A program made the position numbers and the translations under genes. A stretch of DNA of 12,724 bases from DATILI01 sp035476635 (GTDB lineage: Bacteria; Pseudomonadota; Gammaproteobacteria; Burkholderiales; Burkholderiaceae_C): contig DATILI010000330.1 of assembly GCA_035476635.1 (NCBI GenBank), positions 1 through 12,724 on the forward strand, in the 5' to 3' direction. The first letter of the stretch is position 1. Every line of letters begins with the position of its first letter. The notes under the pieces are model-generated. The model saw nothing but the letters and a program-made list of their open reading frames with translations, was not told the origin of the DNA and searched no databases. Shown piece after piece: positions 4,772 through 12,144 of the stretch.

Positions 4772-7438
4772 ATGAATCGAAAACTTCACATAGCTAGCAT
4801 CAAAATTCTCGCGAGGCTGCTTGTTCTTTGGTTGCCACTTTTCGTGACCAATGCAGTTTTTGCTGCACCTTCGTACATCTACACCAAGAGCAGAACCTAC
4901 TACCTTCCTGCGTGGTACGGCATAGGCAGTGGCGTCACTCGTTCGTTTGACACGGTGGACGAGGTTGTTCAGTTTATCAGCGCGAATATAGGCGGTAGTG
5001 GAACAACGTGGGATGGCCGCCTGCAGTCGTATCCTGCAGAAATTCGCGCGCACCTCTTGCCATATGGCTCATCTGGTTATCAGGGGTTTTCTTATGGAGC
5101 CAGCGCAACCAATTGCCACGCAGTAACTGGAACGTGCATTTCCTCCTCTGTTTCGGGAGAAAATTGTGTTTGGGGAACTGACCTCGAGAAAACGTGCAAG
5201 TACTACGGTCCATTTAGGAGCCCACTGCTCGTTGATGTTCATGTTTTTCATATGTGCCCAAGCTTCTCGCCCGAAGGTGCATATTTGAAGCCTGCACCAA
5301 TTGCAAAATTGCTCCAAGATGGTTCTGTGGTTTGCAAAGTATTCAATCCGCAGGGGGAAGACTCCTGCGATGATGATTGTGATGCGCAGGTAAATTCGAT
5401 TCACGCTGGGACTGGACAAAAGATTGAAGTGGAGCGTGACTACGTTGGCGGCGACGGACTTAAGTTTGATCGAAATTATCGGAGCGACGGCGGCGTTTCG
5501 ACGGCAGGAACGCAAGGACTAGTCAGCTCGCTAGCGACTGGCGATTTCGACCATACTTGCTACCGAGCACAATACCTTGACGCAGGAGGCGGGCCTGATT
5601 TGTACAGGAGGCCATATTGCTTTCCCTACCTCGGAAGCCCGTCGTTCGATCACTCCGGGAGCACAGGAACCGATAGTCCGGGTCCTGGAGTACCAAGTAT
5701 TGTGCTGCTGCAGGAAAACGGCCGCTCAACCACCTTCACCCAAACTGCTTCTGGTCTGAGCGCGTCTCCAGAAGTCGGCGACCAAGTCATGCTTCTTGCC
5801 GATGGTGGCTGGTTGGTGCGTCGTGCATCGGGTCAACAGGTGGTTTACGATCCTTACGGCTTGGTGGTGCGCAAGGCGGACCTCAATGGGCGCAATGACG
5901 TGAGATACACCTACTCTGACGAGAGTACGCCCCGCAGCGTTGCACCCCAACCCGATTTGCTGGTCAGCATGCGCGATCAGTTCGGGCGCATCCTGCGATT
6001 TGCCTACGATGCTGCTGCGCGCATGACCAGCATGACGGATCCCGCAGGTCGCGCCTACCGCTACCGCTATGACGCATCCGACAACCTCAGTGTGGTGACC
6101 TACCCCGATGGAGCTGCAAGGCGCTATCACTATGAAGCGAGCAACGTCAACAGCGGGGCTCCATGCGATGGATCGGCGCGACCGGGTGATGCCATGCGGC
6201 TGCTTACCGGGATTACCGATGCGGTGGGGCAGCGCGTCGCCTCATTTGCCTACGACTGCGACGGCAAAGCGCTCAGCACCGAACTTGCGAACGGAGTCGG
6301 CAGATTCAGCATCCAATACGACGCTTCCAAGCTCGCACCGGTGGTAGTGGACCCACTCGGCGCTTCTCGCTCCCTCACGTACCAAAAGTTTGGCAAAACC
6401 ATTTTTCCCATGAGCCAAGCACAGTCAGACGCGGCGGGCGCAGGGACGCTGGTGAGCCACGTTGTGCGTGATACGCGTGGCAATATAGTCAGCAGTACCG
6501 ATTTCAACGGCAATCGCACCTGCGCCTACTACGACCCAGGCCGTAACCTGCCCACAGCGACCATTGAAGGATTGCACGGCGGCGGGTCTGGCGCGTCGTG
6601 CCCTGCCGTGGCAACGGGAGCCAGCCTAGCTGCGCCCGCCCGCCTGACCAGCACCCAATGGCACGACAGATTTCCCCTACCCACCAAGCTTGCCCGCCCC
6701 GGTATGTTGACCACTTACGTCTACAACGGTCAGAGCGACCCCTTCAACGGTGACATTGTCGCCAGTTGCGCGCCAGCTACAGCCAACCTGCCCAGCGGCG
6801 ATCCCATCGCAGTGTTGTGCCGAATGGTCGAGCAAGCCACGACCGATGCCAATGGCAGTTCAGGCTTCGGCGCAGCCATGCAAGCCGGTGTGCCCAATCG
6901 TATCTGGCGCTACGCATACAACGCAAACAGTCAAATTCTCACCACCACCGATGCCAAGGGCGGCACTACGCACTACAGCTATTGGGGAACCACCACACCC
7001 GACTACACCATGGGCGATTTGGCCAGCGTCACCAATGCCCTGGGTCAAACCACCACCTATGACAAATACAACGCCCACGGTCAACTGTTGCAAAGCACCG
7101 ACCCCAATGGCGTTGTTGACGCCTTCACGTACGATTTGCGCCAGCGCCTTACCAGAAAAACCGTGGCAGGTCAGAGCACGCTTTACACCTACAACGCAGC
7201 CGGTTTGCTTACCCAAGTGGTCTTGCCTGATGGCAATGCGATCCATCTTGGCTACGACCCAGCGCACCGCCTGATTGCCGTTACGGATGCACGGGGCAAC
7301 AGCATCAACTACACCTTGGATGGGGCCGGTAACCGCATTGCCGAGCAAGTCAGGGACGCGAGTGGCGGCCTGGCTCAACGAGTCAGTCGCATTTTCGACT
7401 CGCTCGGACGTCAACAGAAAGTCGACGGCTTCCAGTGA
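4772..7438 (+). CDS. Secreted Rhs-repeat protein, N-terminal half of a split Rhs shell
   Basis: 888 aa. The ATG at 4772 has GGAG at 4763-4766, five bases upstream. Residues 1-31 are a Sec signal peptide: basic MNRKLHIASIKILARL, a hydrophobic core, and a cleavage site VFA|APS. Residues 32 to about 205 form a cysteine-rich region unlike known domains (at least eight Cys, likely disulfides outside the cytoplasm). At about 207-240 comes the DUF6531-like entry of Rhs proteins (HAGTGQKIEVERDYVG, then LKFDRNYRS). From about residue 405 YD/Rhs repeats follow (YDAAARMTSMTDP, YDASDNLSVVTYP, YNAAGLLTQVVLPDG, YDPAHRLIAVTDARGN). The protein stops within the repeat region after FDSLGRQQKVDGFQ, without core or toxin. 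The first kilobase is AT-richer than the rest. Probably the front half of a toxin shell completed by the 886-aa protein; assembly is inference. Confidence 0.85.
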   Translation: MNRKLHIASIKILARLLVLWLPLFVTNAVFAAPSYIYTKSRTYYLPAWYGIGSGVTRSFDTVDEVVQFISANIGGSGTTWDGRLQSYPAEIRAHLLPYGSSGYQGFSYGASATNCHAVTGTCISSSVSGENCVWGTDLEKTCKYYGPFRSPLLVDVHVFHMCPSFSPEGAYLKPAPIAKLLQDGSVVCKVFNPQGEDSCDDDCDAQVNSIHAGTGQKIEVERDYVGGDGLKFDRNYRSDGGVSTAGTQGLVSSLATGDFDHTCYRAQYLDAGGGPDLYRRPYCFPYLGSPSFDHSGSTGTDSPGPGVPSIVLLQENGRSTTFTQTASGLSASPEVGDQVMLLADGGWLVRRASGQQVVYDPYGLVVRKADLNGRNDVRYTYSDESTPRSVAPQPDLLVSMRDQFGRILRFAYDAAARMTSMTDPAGRAYRYRYDASDNLSVVTYPDGAARRYHYEASNVNSGAPCDGSARPGDAMRLLTGITDAVGQRVASFAYDCDGKALSTELANGVGRFSIQYDASKLAPVVVDPLGASRSLTYQKFGKTIFPMSQAQSDAAGAGTLVSHVVRDTRGNIVSSTDFNGNRTCAYYDPGRNLPTATIEGLHGGGSGASCPAVATGASLAAPARLTSTQWHDRFPLPTKLARPGMLTTYVYNGQSDPFNGDIVASCAPATANLPSGDPIAVLCRMVEQATTDANGSSGFGAAMQAGVPNRIWRYAYNANSQILTTTDAKGGTTHYSYWGTTTPDYTMGDLASVTNALGQTTTYDKYNAHGQLLQSTDPNGVVDAFTYDLRQRLTRKTVAGQSTLYTYNAAGLLTQVVLPDGNAIHLGYDPAHRLIAVTDARGNSINYTLDGAGNRIAEQVRDASGGLAQRVSRIFDSLGRQQKVDGFQ

Positions 7439-7501
7439 AGAGGCATTTGTCGAGATGGCTGGGAGAGAGCCCCAAGGGGTCTGCCGGGAGATGTCGAATT
7501 G

Positions 7502-8023
7502 ATGCACCAAGACCAAGTTTCGCGTTTCGTGGGAACCTGCGCTGTTGCGGTCGCATTCCATCTGTTCGCGGGCTATGTGCTGCTTTCCGGAAGAATCTTG
7601 CGCGTGGCGACCAACCGCCAGGAAGTGATCTGGACGCACGCAGTCGACGATGTCGGCGTATCGCGCATGCAGCTGGTCGAGCGCGCACCGGCTGCAGCGG
7701 ACAAACTGGCCGATGCTCCTTTAAAAAGCGCAACGCACTCCAGCTTCGATACCGCCACAACGCCAGGGCCGGAACCCCACCGGCCGGCCGCACACCACGT
7801 CAATACAAACTCGCCGACGGTATCGAAATTGGCACCGTCCAGTACCGGAAATGTGCCTTTGACTTTGACTGTGATTCTGCCCCCCGAGACTCCACCGGTC
7901 GCGTTCGTGCCCGCGGCCTCGCCCCCCGAGGCATTGTCGTCGGACGTTCCGCCCTGTCCCGAGCGCAAGGAGATGGTGAGCGTCCCTGCCGAAGTGGCAT
8001 CGGAAAAATGTCCGCCCCGCTGA
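7502..8023 (+). CDS. Small membrane-anchored proline-rich protein between the Rhs halves
   Basis: 173 aa, not recognised. The ATG at 7502 follows GGGAG at 7486-7490; a TTG directly before it is an alternative. One hydrophobic segment (residues about 8-30, FVGTCAVAVAFHLFAGYVLL) suggests an inner-membrane anchor with the remainder outside the cytoplasm. From about residue 75 the chain is rich in Pro, Ala, Ser and Thr and looks extended (LPPETPPVAF, ASPPEALSSDVPPCP), vaguely like the spacer of TonB-type proteins but without a TonB C-terminal domain. Third codon positions are GC-rich, which supports real coding over the overlapping frame 7435-8100. It lies 63 nt after the first Rhs gene and 83 nt before the second, same strand, so it is probably part of the operon. 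A role in Rhs export or assembly is only a guess. Confidence 0.55.
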   Translation: MHQDQVSRFVGTCAVAVAFHLFAGYVLLSGRILRVATNRQEVIWTHAVDDVGVSRMQLVERAPAAADKLADAPLKSATHSSFDTATTPGPEPHRPAAHHVNTNSPTVSKLAPSSTGNVPLTLTVILPPETPPVAFVPAASPPEALSSDVPPCPERKEMVSVPAEVASEKCPPR

Positions 8024-8106
8024 TGAACGCTTCAACTTCGGGGTGCGTCTCCGCTATCAGCGCCCGCAACCGAACTCAACAAACTACAGGGATGGAGTAA
8101 ATAGCC

Positions 8107-10767
8107 ATGAATACGACATCAATGAACATGAACAGAGCGAGACCGGCGACTCGGCTCCTCTTGCCTCTGAGCTGGCTGGTTTTCACCAACCTGAGCCTTT
8201 TGGCCGCTGCCAACGCCGACGGTTTCACAAGTACCACCACGGCCCTGACTTCCTCGGTCAATCCCAGTGCCGTCGGCCAGCGCACAGTGCTGACAGCCTT
8301 CGTTACGCCCACAACGGCCATTGGCACCATCACTTTCAAGGACGGCAGCGCGACCCTCGGCACGGCCGCCTTGAGCGCCGGCAAGGCCAGTTTGAGCTAC
8401 GCTTTCACCAGCGCCGGTAGCTACAGCCTGATTGCCGTCTACACCGGCGATGGCAGTAGCGCAGGCATCGCGTCGGCGACCCTCAATCAGAACGTCAGCG
8501 CACCCGTGGCACTGCCCGCGGCACCCGTCTCGCCTGGACCGGTCACCACTTACGCCTACGACGCCCAAGGCAATCGCACGCAAACGATCGTCGCTCCAGG
8601 CGTCCCCGGCCTGAGCTTGACCACTACCGCTGCGTACGACGCACTGAACCGCGTTCAAAGCGTCATCGACGCCGCCAACGGCAGCGTGCAATTGGGCTAT
8701 GACGGTGAGGACAAGCTTACCCTCGTCACCGACCCCAATGGTCTTGTCACCCAAGTCTCGCGCAACGGATTGGGCCAGGTCCAGCAACTCAACAGCCCGG
8801 ACACCGGCTTAGCCACGCTGAGCTACGATGCGGCCGGCAACCTGAGCCTGCACACCGACAGCCGGGGTGTGACCGCGGGGTATGGCTATGACGCACTCAA
8901 TCGCCTGACCAGCGCGACCTACAGCCAGGCTGGCCAGGGCAGCCGGACCTACGAGTGGGCCTACGACCAGACAGGCGCTGCCTTCAGCTACGGCATCGGC
9001 CGCTTGACCACAGGCAGCTATCCCGAGGGGAACACCCGCTACGCCTATGACGCCCAGGGCCGGGTGGTCCAGGCCATTCAGACCGTCAACCCGGCGATCG
9101 GAGGCAACAATCTCGCACTGGTGCATGCCGTTACCTACGGGTACGATGCCGCCGGCCACCGCACCAGCCTGATCTACCCCTCGGGCCGACAGATCGTCAT
9201 CGGCTATGCCAACGGCTTGCCTGCCACCGTCAGCCTGGCGGCAGCGGCCGGCGCCGCTGCCGGCCCGCTCATGACCAACCTTCAGTACGCTCCGTTCGGC
9301 CCGCTGCAAAGCTGGAACTGGGCTATGAGCAACGGCCCGTTGGAGCACGCACGGCTATTTGACATTGCGGGCCGCCTGATGCGCTACCCGCTGGGCAACT
9401 ACCTGCGCGACCTGCGCTACGACGCTGCTGGGCGCATCACCGGGTATACCCACTACTTGGCCAGCTCCGGGGCCGCTGTTGGAGCCCCTGCCCCGGCCCT
9501 GGACCAGCAGTTCGCCTACGACAGCATGGGCCGCTTAATCCAGGCAACGACGGCCAGCCGCAGTTGGGCTTTTACTTACGACGCCAACGGCAACCGCACG
9601 AGCGCGGCGGTCGATGGCGGCGCGCCGGCCCCCTACACGATCGACGTTGCGAGCAACCGGGTCACTGCGCTCACCGCCCCGCCCATCACCTTGAGCTACG
9701 ACGCAGCGGGCAACGCATTGGCCGACGGCAACTACACCCTCGGCTACGACCTGCGCGGGCGGCTGGCCGACGTGGAAGGCGGCGGCACCATGAGCACCTA
9801 TACCTACGACAACGCGGGCCAGCGGGTGCGCAAGTACAGCAGCACGGGGGCGGGCAGCGCGGTGGTTTTCGTCTACGACCCGAACAGCCAGCTACTGGGT
9901 GAATACGACGCCAACGGCGCCCCGATCCGGGAGTACGTTTGGCTGGACAACATGCCGGTGGCCGTGATCACACCCGACCCGGCCAATGCACTGAGCCCGC
10001 CGCAGGTGTACTACATCCATGCCGACCACCTGAACACACCCAGAGTGGTGGTGGATACGAACAACGCCACACGCTGGAGCTGGTTCGCCGAGCCGTTCGG
10101 CACGACCAAGGCCGAGGCTGATCCGTCGGGAATAGGAAGCTTCACGTTCAACCTGCGGTTTCCGGGGCAGTTCTATGATGCTGAGTCGGGGATGCACTAC
10201 AACTACTTCAGGGACTATATTCCGGGGATTGGGAGGTATGCGCAGAGTGACCCGATTGGGTTGGCCGGCGGGATCAACACCTATAGCTATGTGGGGAGCA
10301 ATCCGCTTTCGGACATTGATCCGTCAGGCTTATACACAGAGGTGATTCAGTGGGGCCAATCGCCTGGCTTCGCAGGTTCGTGGGGACATATAACTGGCAA
10401 CATCAATGGCCAAAACTTCTCATTCGGTCCTGGAGGTTGGGATACCAGATTTCCGCGCGCATCGGAATATGCAGATCGACAAAGTGCCGCTGATATTAAT
10501 CGCGAAGGGCGTGGCACCATTCTTAGCCTGTCACCAGCTGAAGAGGCCAGGCTGGCTAGTTGCGTAAAAAGGTTTGAAAGCTACAGTTCAACAGCCAACA
10601 ACTGCGGTCGTCCTTGGCTTCAATGTTTGGATGAAATGGGGATTACGCAATCTGGCAATCGACCAAATATCTTGCCGTCTGACGTAATGCGAATAATTAA
10701 CAGTTCGCCGCGAGCCATCGGAGCCACGCGCTATCCCGGCAGTCGCCCTCTGTACTTGGGTCGCTGA
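8107..10767 (+). CDS. Secreted Ig-like/Rhs protein with core domain and papain-like toxin tip
   Basis: 886 aa. ATG 8107 follows GGAG (8094-8097). A signal peptide occupies residues 1-38 (cleavage ANA|DG). Residues about 40-130 form a bacterial Ig-like domain of the Big_3_5 type (TALTSSVNPSAVGQRTVLTA, GTITFKDGSATLGTAALSAG, YSLIAVYTGD). Rhs/YD repeats run from about 140 to 640. The Rhs core follows: YYIHADHLNTPRVVVD, FPGQFYDAESGMHYNYFRDY and GRYAQSDPIGLAGGINTYSY. It ends in PLSDIDPSGL (733-742), matching the PxxxxDPxGL self-cleavage motif; D715 and D738 are the expected aspartates. Residues 743-886 are the variable tip, in AT-richer DNA: H761 in GSWGHITGNINGQNFSFGPGG and C833 in NNCGRPWLQCLDEMGI suggest a permuted papain/NlpC-like (LRAT-like) hydrolase. 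Rhs and core calls are firm; the tip's fold and activity are inference. Confidence 0.9.
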   Translation: MNTTSMNMNRARPATRLLLPLSWLVFTNLSLLAAANADGFTSTTTALTSSVNPSAVGQRTVLTAFVTPTTAIGTITFKDGSATLGTAALSAGKASLSYAFTSAGSYSLIAVYTGDGSSAGIASATLNQNVSAPVALPAAPVSPGPVTTYAYDAQGNRTQTIVAPGVPGLSLTTTAAYDALNRVQSVIDAANGSVQLGYDGEDKLTLVTDPNGLVTQVSRNGLGQVQQLNSPDTGLATLSYDAAGNLSLHTDSRGVTAGYGYDALNRLTSATYSQAGQGSRTYEWAYDQTGAAFSYGIGRLTTGSYPEGNTRYAYDAQGRVVQAIQTVNPAIGGNNLALVHAVTYGYDAAGHRTSLIYPSGRQIVIGYANGLPATVSLAAAAGAAAGPLMTNLQYAPFGPLQSWNWAMSNGPLEHARLFDIAGRLMRYPLGNYLRDLRYDAAGRITGYTHYLASSGAAVGAPAPALDQQFAYDSMGRLIQATTASRSWAFTYDANGNRTSAAVDGGAPAPYTIDVASNRVTALTAPPITLSYDAAGNALADGNYTLGYDLRGRLADVEGGGTMSTYTYDNAGQRVRKYSSTGAGSAVVFVYDPNSQLLGEYDANGAPIREYVWLDNMPVAVITPDPANALSPPQVYYIHADHLNTPRVVVDTNNATRWSWFAEPFGTTKAEADPSGIGSFTFNLRFPGQFYDAESGMHYNYFRDYIPGIGRYAQSDPIGLAGGINTYSYVGSNPLSDIDPSGLYTEVIQWGQSPGFAGSWGHITGNINGQNFSFGPGGWDTRFPRASEYADRQSAADINREGRGTILSLSPAEEARLASCVKRFESYSSTANNCGRPWLQCLDEMGITQSGNRPNILPSDVMRIINSSPRAIGATRYPGSRPLYLGR

Positions 10768-10783
10768 CACTCAGCTCGAATCC

Positions 10784-11161
10784 ATGCGTTTCAAGTACTT
10801 ACTTCTAGTCGCTTCAATATTTATTGCCTTTGCAATCACAGTAGTCTGGCGTGCGGAGGTCTACACGGTAGTAGCAGATGCCGAATTGCCGGTTAGGCGG
10901 ATCGCAAACCAAGCGGATTCCGCCGAGAACGTTCTCTTAGTTCTGAAGCCCGGGCAAAAACTTAATGTCACGGATTGCATCGACTACAAGAGTGACGTAG
11001 CGGTGCAAGTTTCAGTATCAAAAGATCTGTTGGGCTACGTAAGCGATGGTGATTTTCATCTTGAAAGAGTGCGTTGGCCCTACAAATTCTTCGTGTCGAG
11101 TCCTAAGAGGTTAGTGTGGTCATGCGGGGCATTTTTTAATGATCGCAAGATTGATTTCTAG
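10784..11161 (+). CDS. Probable immunity protein, membrane-anchored with SH3-like domain
   Basis: 125 aa, starting 16 nt after the toxin gene and translated from an ATG without a good Shine-Dalgarno, so its translation may depend on the gene before. Residues 5-22 (YLLLVASIFIAFAITVVW) are one membrane segment or uncleaved signal, placing the rest in the periplasm. Residues about 26-95 look like a small SH3-type barrel (VVADAELPVRRI, VLLVLKPGQKLNVTDC, LLGYVSDGDFHL). C65 and C114 could form a disulfide. The DNA is AT-rich like the toxin tip, so the two probably moved together. Position directly after an Rhs tip is the standard place for the cognate immunity gene, and a periplasmic site fits a cell-wall or envelope target. 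No family match is known to me; function is inferred from context. Confidence 0.65.
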   Translation: MRFKYLLLVASIFIAFAITVVWRAEVYTVVADAELPVRRIANQADSAENVLLVLKPGQKLNVTDCIDYKSDVAVQVSVSKDLLGYVSDGDFHLERVRWPYKFFVSSPKRLVWSCGAFFNDRKIDF

Positions 11162-11180
11162 GCTTGATTTAAGTCAAGCC
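11161..11180. terminator. Palindrome at the end of the immunity gene
   Basis: GGCTTGATTTAAGTCAAGCC is a perfect 7-bp stem (GGCTTGA/TCAAGCC) around TTTAAG and starts at the last base of the immunity stop codon. It lies between convergent genes and could end transcription from either side, though no T-run follows. A second weaker hairpin (CGAGG-ACTTCG-TCTCG) lies at 11193-11208. Confidence 0.4.
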
Positions 11181-11240
11181 GTTGTGGCGCATCGAGGACT
11201 TCGTCTCGTAGCCCGTAAAGGGTGGCCGTTGCCAAACCAC

Positions 11241-11305
11241 GCTCAGGCCTGCGCCACCTCGTGCGCCGCCATTTGTTCCAGCGCCTTGACTAGCGCCGAA
11301 TGGTC
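11241..11305. repeat. Direct repeat, right copy (3' end of intact garR)
   Basis: These 65 bases match 4495-4559 in the same orientation with 3 mismatches (11246, 11255 and 11294), all in third codon positions of garR. This copy is continuous with the full gene. Confidence 0.95.
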
Positions 11306-12121
11306 GAGCTGATCCCAGCCGTTGGCCGCACAGGCCTGCATCAGCTGCGCCGCCGACGCGGTTTGCGGCAGGGCCACGCCGAGGGCGCGCGCGCCGGCCA
11401 GCGCCAAGCTCAGGTCCTTCTGGTGCAGCGCGATGCGAAAGCCGGGGTTGAAGGTGCGCTTGATCATGCGTTCGCCATGCACTTCCAGGATGCGGCTGGC
11501 CGCGAAGCCGCCCATCAGTGCCTGGCGCACCTTGGCCGGGTCGGCGCCGGCCTTGCTGGCAAACAGCAGCGCCTCGCCGACGGCGGCGATATTGAGCGCG
11601 ACGATGATCTGGTTGGCGACCTTGGTGGTTTGCCCGTCGCCGTTGCCACCGACCAGCGTGATGTTCTTGCCCATCGATTCGAACAGCGGCTTGGCGCGCG
11701 CGAACGCGGCGTCCGGGCCGCCGACCATGATGGTCAGGCTCGCGGCCTTGGCACCGACTTCGCCGCCGGAAACCGGGGCGTCGAGGTAGTCGCAGCCGGC
11801 TTCATTGATCTTCGCGGCGAAGCGCTTGGTTTCGATCGGCGAGATCGAGCTCATGTCGATGACGGTCTTGCCCTTGGAAAGCCCCGCGGCCACACCGTCC
11901 GTTCCGAACAGCACCTGCTCGACATCGGGCGTGTCGGGCAGCATCAGGATGATGATGTCGGCCGTCCTGGCCACATCGGCGTTGGTCGCGCAGGCCGTCG
12001 CGGCCTTCAGCGCCTCGGGTACCTTGCTGCGCGTTCGCACGAACATTTCATGGCCGGCGGCCAGCAGATGCTGCGCCATCGGCGCGCCCATGATTCCGAG
12101 TCCGATGAATCCGATCTTCAT
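11243..12121 (-). CDS. garR: 2-hydroxy-3-oxopropionate (tartronate semialdehyde) reductase family
   Basis: 292 aa, the normal length of beta-hydroxyacid dehydrogenases. The N-terminal Rossmann domain begins MKIGFIGLGIMGAPMAQHLL with the dinucleotide loop GLGIMG (7-12). Substrate-binding DAPVSGG is at 114-120, and the catalytic lysine is K167 in GDGQTTKVANQ, with N170 nearby. A second helical domain carries HQKDLSLAL (233-241). Members reduce tartronate semialdehyde to D-glycerate with NAD(P)H in the cytoplasm. 3-Hydroxyisobutyrate dehydrogenase is the main alternative; the adjacent aldolase, which can make tartronate semialdehyde, favours GarR/GlxR. AAGGA lies seven bases before the ATG. The gene starts 23 bp after the aldolase stop, clearly one operon. 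Its last 65 bp are duplicated at 4495-4559, at the far end of the Rhs island. Confidence 0.88.
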   Translation of the reverse strand: MKIGFIGLGIMGAPMAQHLLAAGHEMFVRTRSKVPEALKAATACATNADVARTADIIILMLPDTPDVEQVLFGTDGVAAGLSKGKTVIDMSSISPIETKRFAAKINEAGCDYLDAPVSGGEVGAKAASLTIMVGGPDAAFARAKPLFESMGKNITLVGGNGDGQTTKVANQIIVALNIAAVGEALLFASKAGADPAKVRQALMGGFAASRILEVHGERMIKRTFNPGFRIALHQKDLSLALAGARALGVALPQTASAAQLMQACAANGWDQLDHSALVKALEQMAAHEVAQA

Positions 12122-12144
12122 GACAAATTCCTTCTCTGGTCTGT

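Larger units (their letters stand above)
4495..11305. mobile_element. Putative integrated Rhs island bounded by garR 3'-end direct repeats
   Basis: The segment is delimited by two 65-bp direct repeats, each containing the last 20 codons and stop of garR. Between them lie a split Rhs toxin locus and its likely immunity gene. Flanking genes on both sides are ordinary GC-rich chromosomal genes, while parts of the segment are AT-richer. Removing it would restore the reverse-strand order aldolase - garR - GFA. Insertion into a gene's 3' end with replacement of that end by a near-identical copy is the classic result of integrase-mediated insertion; recombination with a divergent donor allele would also fit. 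No integrase, transposase or terminal inverted repeat was found inside, so the mechanism is open. Confidence 0.6.

Noticed and set aside
6860..7639. Reverse-strand open frame (259 codons) opposite the end of the first Rhs gene
   Set aside because: Shadow of the repeat-coding strand; no domain and no ribosome site.
7435..8100. Alternative forward frame (221 codons) starting at a GTG that overlaps the first Rhs stop codon
   Set aside because: The start-stop overlap is tempting, but the product is rich in Arg, Cys and Ser with no domain, while the frame at 7502 has better codon use and a clear membrane segment. Not fully excluded.
4772..8107. Possibility that the split Rhs is one gene broken by a frameshift
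   Set aside because: No frame after 7438 continues Rhs repeats, and the second gene has its own ribosome site, signal peptide and Ig-like domain.
4560..11240. Transposon or insertion sequence carrying the Rhs genes
   Set aside because: No transposase gene and no terminal inverted repeats of convincing length; the only boundary signal is the garR direct repeat.
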